Source: Dastarcus helophoroides (taxonomy: Eukaryota > Arthropoda > Insecta > Coleoptera > Bothrideridae). From it: DNA of 64,000 nt. Where the stretch lies: the NCBI GenBank assembly GCA_028583605.1, contig CM053329.1, positions 18,123,955-18,187,954 of the forward strand. The letters are read 5' to 3'. A program made the position numbers and the translations under genes. Below, in pieces: positions 58,001 through 64,000 of the stretch (its first letter is position 1; every line of letters starts with the position of its first letter). The notes beneath the pieces are model-generated. The model saw only the letters and a program-made list of their open reading frames with translations. It was not told the origin of the DNA and made no database searches.

Positions 58001-58960
58001 CGTTTTAAGCTGTAAGAAGACGCAGATATCCGACGAAATGTGGCCTCCTGTTACGTATACTGAAGGTATACCGGACAGAAAACACTCAGGATACATTCAG
58101 TATACGTACAGGGGGTTTACATTTAATCATCCCAGAAGCCAACGAGGGACTCATCCGCAGTCGCCCCCAGAAAGCTGAAACCAACCAAACGCATTTCAAT
58201 ATTTCCCGCACTTCGATTTCCTCAACATTCAAGAATAAACAACCCCCAACCCGCAGTTAAATCTCGAAGGGACTCCTTGGAAATACTCAGAGGAGTCGTA
58301 AATTCACCTCCGCGCTTGACGCCTCGATACCAATAGATTTAAAGGGTGTTAAACCCTTGGGATCCCCGATATCGCCCGCTAGCTTCCAAATAATATCAAT
58401 ACCAAAGAGGTTATGTTTATGACACTAAGGCATGCGTGTTAAGATGATGAGTTACCTTGCAATTTGGTGTTGGGCCAAACCTCGCCGGCAGCCGACCGAT
58501 GCACTTCCAGCGCTGTGGCTGAACGAAATGAGTCTGGAGGTTCGCGCCGCGGCGCCTCGATGTAACCTCTCGACGCCGACGCATTCGCGAGGGCGGCTTC
58601 CCCCTTCTGTGGGTAGGATTTTACTACATCATACACCATATCGCACAGACTGACGTTGGGTGTGGTTCCTGCATATTTTTCGACTGCTATCTTGCAGCGG
58701 CCGCCGGTATACATTTTCAGGCGAAACAGTGCGCCCTCCGAGACGCCTCACTGTTAGATTTCGCCGTAATCCATAGGCCACGTCTAAAACATTAAACATG
58801 AATACATTAGTTGCGGCATGCTGTATGCAGAAGAGGAGGAACTGCATCCGGCTGGTGTTTATAAAAAAGGCGGGGTCAGATATACGGCCCCGGGTGGCCG
58901 TGACACTCGGGCCTCGGGTTAGCTAGAAGGAGAATCAGATTGGAACAGGATAGTCTGACG
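58001..58960. other. GC-rich single-copy island
   Basis: The longest GC-rich segment of the window, with many CpG dinucleotides, no repeats and competing open frames on both strands. A TATAAAAAA string at about 58860 is followed by GGCGGGGTCAG, which could be a core promoter on the plus strand. It is likely conserved gene or regulatory DNA, but the product is unknown. Confidence 0.45.
58640..58746 (-). CDS. Candidate coding exon, unknown protein
   Basis: On the minus strand the frame after GTGAG at 58747 reads VSEGALFRLKMYTGG and then RCKIAVEKYAGTTPNVSLCD, with a balanced amino-acid composition unlike the Phe/Lys strings elsewhere. The frame continues open to 58439, with GT donors such as GAT|GTAGTA near the 3' side. 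Acceptor choices (CTAACAG at 58751, or TGAG at 58747) put this frame in phase only with the weaker one. An overlapping frame (58629-58847) is also open. I cannot name a family, and exon boundaries are tentative. Confidence 0.28.
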
Positions 58961-59400
58961 TGATCCTATTAAAGCGATAAGAAATGTATTTTACGACGGG
59001 GTTTGATAAGAAGAGATTGGAAACTCGACTCGATTAAGATATTTTTTGGTTGTTTTGTAATACACACGGTAAATTACCTCAAATCTCCGTCGTGGCCCTT
59101 CCACTTTCACCCTAAATTAAACACGAGACTTCGATAAAGCTTACGATTAGCCTTTTGGTTAAATGTGATGAAAAATACATTAGTTACTGATGAGTTAATT
59201 TCAGGCATAATTTTAGACCACTCACATCTGTAAAGTGCTTAATATCAAAATTACTAGACAAAATAATTAAGGTTAAACGGAAAATCAGTAGACACAGTCT
59301 TTCTGCAAGTCAAGTCAATTTTTTTCAGGAACAATTTAGGCCATTCAGCTTGAGTTAACTCAGTATCCTTATAGTTCTGTTAAAAATCAAGATGCTAGCT
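58961..59400. other. Transition to the terminal satellite
   Basis: Unique at first. From about 59180 faint copies of the ~167-bp satellite appear (TTAATTTCAGG, TCTGTTAAAAATCAAGA). Confidence 0.5.
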
Positions 59401-61440
59401 CAATGTAGTCAGTGGATGCGATATTCAAGCGTATTTTAATAATGAGCAGGACTCACCTGCCCCCTAACTCTTTTTCCAGGACCTACTAAAATAATCAAGT
59501 TGAATTTTATGACAAAGGGTAACATCTGTACCCTCTTTATTCTAATAAAAATTCAAGATTACAGCTCAATGCAGTCAGCAGATACGACGTTTCAAATCAA
59601 ATTTTGATAATGACCAGGACTCACTGCTTCATGATTCTATTTTTCAGAAGCTGCTAAAGTTCAATTTCATAAGAAATTCTAAAGTCCACACCCCCTTTAT
59701 CCAAGATTATTGCTCCATACAATCAATAGATACGACGCTTAAATACATATTTTGATAATAACCAGGACTCACTGGCCCGTGACTCTTGGATCTACTGAAA
59801 TAATCCAGTTGAATTTTATGACAGAAACTAACGTCTGTACCCTCTTTATCCTGATGAAATTCAAGATTATAGATCAATGCAGTCAACAGATACAACGTTT
59901 TAAATCAAATAATCAAATTTTGATAATGACCAGATTCACTGCCTCGTGACTCTATTTTTCAGGCGCTGCTAAGGTTCAATTTGATAAGAAATTCTAAAGT
60001 CCACCATTATCCAAGATTGTGGCTCCATACAGTCAATAGATACGACGCTTAAATACATATTTTGATAATAACCAGGACTCACTGGCCCGTGACTCTAGGA
60101 TCTACTGAAATAATCAAGTTGAATTTTCTGACAGAAACTAACGTCTGTACCCTCTTTATCCTGATGAAAATTCAAGATTATAGATCAATGCAGTCAGCAG
60201 ATACAAGGTTTTCAATCAAATAATCAAATTTTGATAATGACCAGACTCACTGCCTCGTGACTCTATTTTTCAGGCGCTGCTAAGGTTCAATTTGATAAGA
60301 AATTCTAAAGTCCACCATTATCCAAGATTGTGGCTCCATACAGTCAATAGATACGACGCTTTAATACATATTTTGTTAATAACCAGGACTCGCTAGCCCG
60401 TGACTCTTGGATCTACTGAAATAATCAAGTTGAATGTTATGACAACAACTAATGTCTGTACCCTCTCTATCCTGATGAAAATTCAAGATTATAGATCAAT
60501 GCAGTCAACAGATACGACGTTTTAAATCAAATAATCAAATTTTGATAATGACCAGACTCACTGCCTCGTGACTCTATTTTTCAGGAGCTGCTAAGGTTCA
60601 ATTTGATAAGAAATTCTAAAGTCCACAACCCCATTATCCAAGATTGTGGCTCCATACAATCAATAGAAACGACGCTTAAATACATATTTTGATAATAACC
60701 AGGACTCACTAGCCCGGGACTATTGGATCTACTGAAATAATCAAGTTGAATATTATGACAACAACTAATGTCTGTACCCTCTCTATCCTGATGAAAATTC
60801 AAGATTATAGATCAATGCAGTCAACAGATACGACGTTTTAAATCAAGTAATCAAATTTTGATAATGACCAGACTCACTGCCTCGTGACTCTATTTTTCAG
60901 GAGCTGCTAAGGTTCGATTTGATAAGAAATTCTAAAGTCCACAACCCCATTATTCAAGATTGTGGCTCCATACAATCAATAGACACGACGCTTAAATACA
61001 TATTTTGATAATAACCAGGACTCACCTCTTTTTTTCAGGATATACTAAAATAATCTAATTAAATTTAGTAACAAATGCTTACGTCTGTAGCCTCATTACC
61101 TTGATAAAAATTTAAGACTATAGCTCAAAGCATCAACAGATACGACGTTTAAGATCAAATTTTGATGATGACCAGACTCACTGCCTCGTGACTCTCTTTT
61201 TCAGGAACTGCTAAAGTTAAGTTGACATTGATAAATTCTAAAATCCATAGTCCTATTGTACGGTTTAAAATTCAAGATTATGGCTCAATGCAATCAGTAG
61301 ATAACGACGTCTCAAAACATATTTTGATAATAACCAAAACTCACTAGCCCATGAATTTTTTTTCTTCAGAATCTACTAAAATAATCAAACTGAATTTAAT
61401 AAGAAACACTTTTAAAGTAATTAAGTTGAATTTAATAGAG
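59401..61440. repeat. Dimeric (~310-bp) part of the terminal satellite
   Basis: Two variants alternate. One has ACTGGCCCGTGACTCTTGG (59770, 60081, 60391, 60708); the other has CTGCCTCGTGACTCTATTT. Together they give a dimer of about 310 bp. Both contain TTTTGATAATRACCAG. Small minus- and plus-strand frames (59707-59949, 60581-60802) are by-products. Confidence 0.88.
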
Positions 61441-64000
61441 AAACTTCAAAGTAGACAGCCTCATTATTCTGTTAAAAATTCCAAATTATAGCTCAATGCA
61501 ATCAATAGATATGACGTTTCAAATCGAATTTTGATAATGACCAGAACTTTGCCTCATGACTCGTTTATTCAAAAACTTCTAAAGTAATTAATGAATTTAA
61601 GAAAAAAAGACTCCAAAGTCGACAGCCTCGTTATCCTGTTAATAATTCAAGGTTATAACTCAATGCAATCAATAGATATGACGTTTCAAATCGAATTTTG
61701 ATAATGACCAGGACTCTGCCTCATGACTCGTTTATTCAGAAACTTCTAAAGTAATTAAGTTAAATTTAATAAAAAAACTCCAAAGTCGAAAGCCTCATTA
61801 TCCTGTTAAAAATTCAATATTAGAATAGCTCAATGCAATCAATAGATAAGACGTTTCAAATCGAATTTTGATAATGACCAGGACTCTGTTTCAGGGCTCG
61901 TTTATTCAAAGACTTTTAAATTAATTAAGTTGAATTTACTAGAAAACTCCTAAGTCGACAGCCTCATTATCCTGTTAAAAATTCAAGATTGTAGCTCAAT
62001 ACAATTAATAGATCTCACGTTTCAAATCGAATTTTGATAATGTCCAGGACTCAATGCCTCATGACTCGTTTATTCAGGAGCTTCTAAAGTAATCAAGTTG
62101 AATTTAATAAAAAAAGCTCCAAAGTCGACAGCCTCATTATCCTGTTAAAAATTCAAGACTATAGCTCAATGCAATCAATAAATACGACGTTTCAAATCGA
62201 ATTTTGATAATGACCAGGACTCTGCCTCATGTCTCGTTTACTCGGGAACTTCTAAAGTAATTAAGTTGCATTTAATAAAAAAAACCCACAGTCGACAGCC
62301 TTATTATCCTGTTAAAAATTGAAGATTATAGCTCAATGAAATCAATAGATACGACGTTTCAAATCGAATTTTGATAATGACCAGGATTCTGTCTGATGAC
62401 TCGTTTATTCAGCAACTTCTAAAGTAATTAAGTTAAATTGAGTAAAAAAACTCGAAAATCGACAGCCTTATTGTCCTATTAAAAATTCCAGATTATATCT
62501 CAATGCATTCAATAGATCAACGTTTTAAATCGAATTTTGATAATGATCAGGACTCTGCCTCATGATTCGTTTATTCAAGAACTTTTAAATGATTAAGTTG
62601 AATTTAATAAAAGAACTCCCAAGTCGACAGCCTCATTATCCTGTTAAAAATTCAAGATTATAGCTCAATACAATCAAGAGATACGACGTTTCAAATCGAA
62701 TTTTGATAATGACCAGGACTCTACCTCATGACTCGTTTTTTCAAAAACTTCTTAATTAATTAAATTGAATTTAATAAAAAAACTTCAAAGTCGACAGCCT
62801 CATTATCCTTTTAAAAATTCAAGATTACAGCTCAATGCAATCAAAAGATACGACGTCTCAAATCGAATTTTGATAATGATCAGGACTCTGTCTCATGACT
62901 CGTTTATTCGGGAACTTCTAAAGTAATGAAGTTGCATTTAATAAAAAAAACCCAAAGTCGACACCCTTATTATTCTCTTAAAATTTGAAGATTATACCTC
63001 AATGAAATCAATAGATACGACGTTTCAAGTCGAATTTTGATAATGACCAGGACTCTGTCTCATGACTCGTTTATTCAGGAACTTCTAAAGTAATTAAGCT
63101 GCATTTAATTAAAAAAAAAGACTCTACAGTCGACAGCCTTATTATCCTGTTAAAAATTCCAGATTATAGCTCAATGCAATCAATAGATCGACGTTTGAAA
63201 TCGAATTTTGATAATGACCAGGACTCTGCCTTATAACAAGTTTATTCAAAAACTTCTAAATTAAGTTGAACTGAATAAAAAAAATTCCAAAGTCGACAGC
63301 CTCATTATCCGGTTAAAAATTCAAGATTATAGCTCAATGCAATCAATAGATCTGACGTTTCAAATCGAATTTTGATAATGACCAGGATTCACTGCCTCAT
63401 GACTCGGTTATTCAGGAACTTCTAAAGTAATTAAGTTGCATTTAATAAAAAAAACTCCAAAGTCGACGGCTTCATTATCCTGTTAAAAATTCGAGATTAT
63501 AGCTCAATGCAATCAAAAGATATGACGTCTCAAATCGAATTTTGATAATTACCAGGACTCTGTCTCATGAATCGTTTATTCGGGAACTTCTAAAGTAATG
63601 AAGTTGCATTTAATAAAAAAAACCCAAAGTCGACACCCTTATTATTCTGTTAAAATTTGAAGATTATAGCTCACTGAAATCAATAGATACGACGTTTCAA
63701 ATCGAATTTTGATAATGACCAGGACTCTGTCTCATGACTCGTTTATTCAGGAACTTCTAAAGTAATTAAGCTGCATTTAATTAAAAAAGAGACTCTATAG
63801 TCGACAGCCTTATTATCCTGTTAAAAATTCCAGATTATAGCTCAATGCAATCAATAGATCGACGTTTCAAATCGAATTTTGATAATGACCAGGACTCTGC
63901 CTCATGACAAGTTTATTTAAAAACTTCTAAATTAAGTTGAATTTAATTTTAAAAAAATCCAAGGTCGACAGCTTCATTATCCTGTTAAAAATTCAAGATT
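61441..64000. repeat. ~167-bp satellite, monomeric part
   Basis: About fifteen copies of a ~167-bp unit run to the window edge. Each has AATTTTGATAATGACCAGG, TCATGACTCGTTTATTCAGG, AGTCGACAGCCTCATTATCC and AGCTCAATGCAATCAATAGA. Copies are well conserved in the core. The unit is homologous to half of the 340-bp satellite at 34-41 kb. The array is cut by the window end. Confidence 0.92.

Noticed and set aside
58439..58653. Plus-strand 73-aa ORF
   Set aside because: Arg/Pro-rich translation of a CpG-rich island overlapping a more protein-like minus frame; no context.

Overview
The window looks like repeat-dominated, AT-rich DNA from an arthropod, most likely an insect. The best clue is a set of five long blocks of CCTAA/TTAGG pentamers (48.8-51.8 kb). 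TTAGG is the ancestral arthropod telomere motif and is absent from Diptera. I found no rRNA, tRNA, CRISPR array or bacterial-type operon. The only convincing protein-coding sequence belongs to a DNA transposon.

Layout. 0-4.6 kb: a purine-strand microsatellite, then a 125-bp satellite that matures into a 469-bp higher-order repeat. 4.6-7.7 kb: mostly unique DNA. 7.7-11.7 kb: a degenerate 47-bp satellite organised partly as ~282-bp (6 x 47) units. 14.05-17.0 kb: a 16-bp minisatellite whose monomer carries TGACCTTGA (the FTZ-F1/ERR nuclear-receptor site) and often TCACGTGA. 19.7-22.2 kb: hairpin clusters with ATTCCACA/TGTGGAAT. 23.0-26.8 kb: a 3.7-kb transposon with ~400-bp inverted ends, an 8-bp target duplication and two minus-strand transposase ORFs. 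26.8-31.7 kb: T-rich degenerate DNA containing several tandem duplications. 34.4-41.3 kb: a 340-bp satellite with one small inverted-repeat insertion. 42-43 kb: possible spliced exons and a CpG-rich island. 43.4-46.9 kb: A-rich repeats and hairpin elements. 48.8-52.2 kb: alternating telomere-type blocks and ~400-bp spacers. 54.0-56.5 kb: a long-TIR element carrying a nested double hairpin. 58.0-58.96 kb: a GC-rich island with a possible exon. 59.2-64 kb: a ~167-bp satellite (dimeric at its left end) that shares a core with the 340-bp satellite.

Interpretation. At least seven tandem-repeat families, several nested inverted-repeat elements and interstitial telomere-like blocks, with almost no host genes, suggest heterochromatin, subtelomeric DNA or the intron of a very large gene. 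Candidate host exons (about 21.0, 42.0, 42.7 and 58.7 kb) rest on splice signals and open frames only and were not recognised as known proteins. Most other open frames are chance products of T-rich or A-rich DNA or of palindromes.
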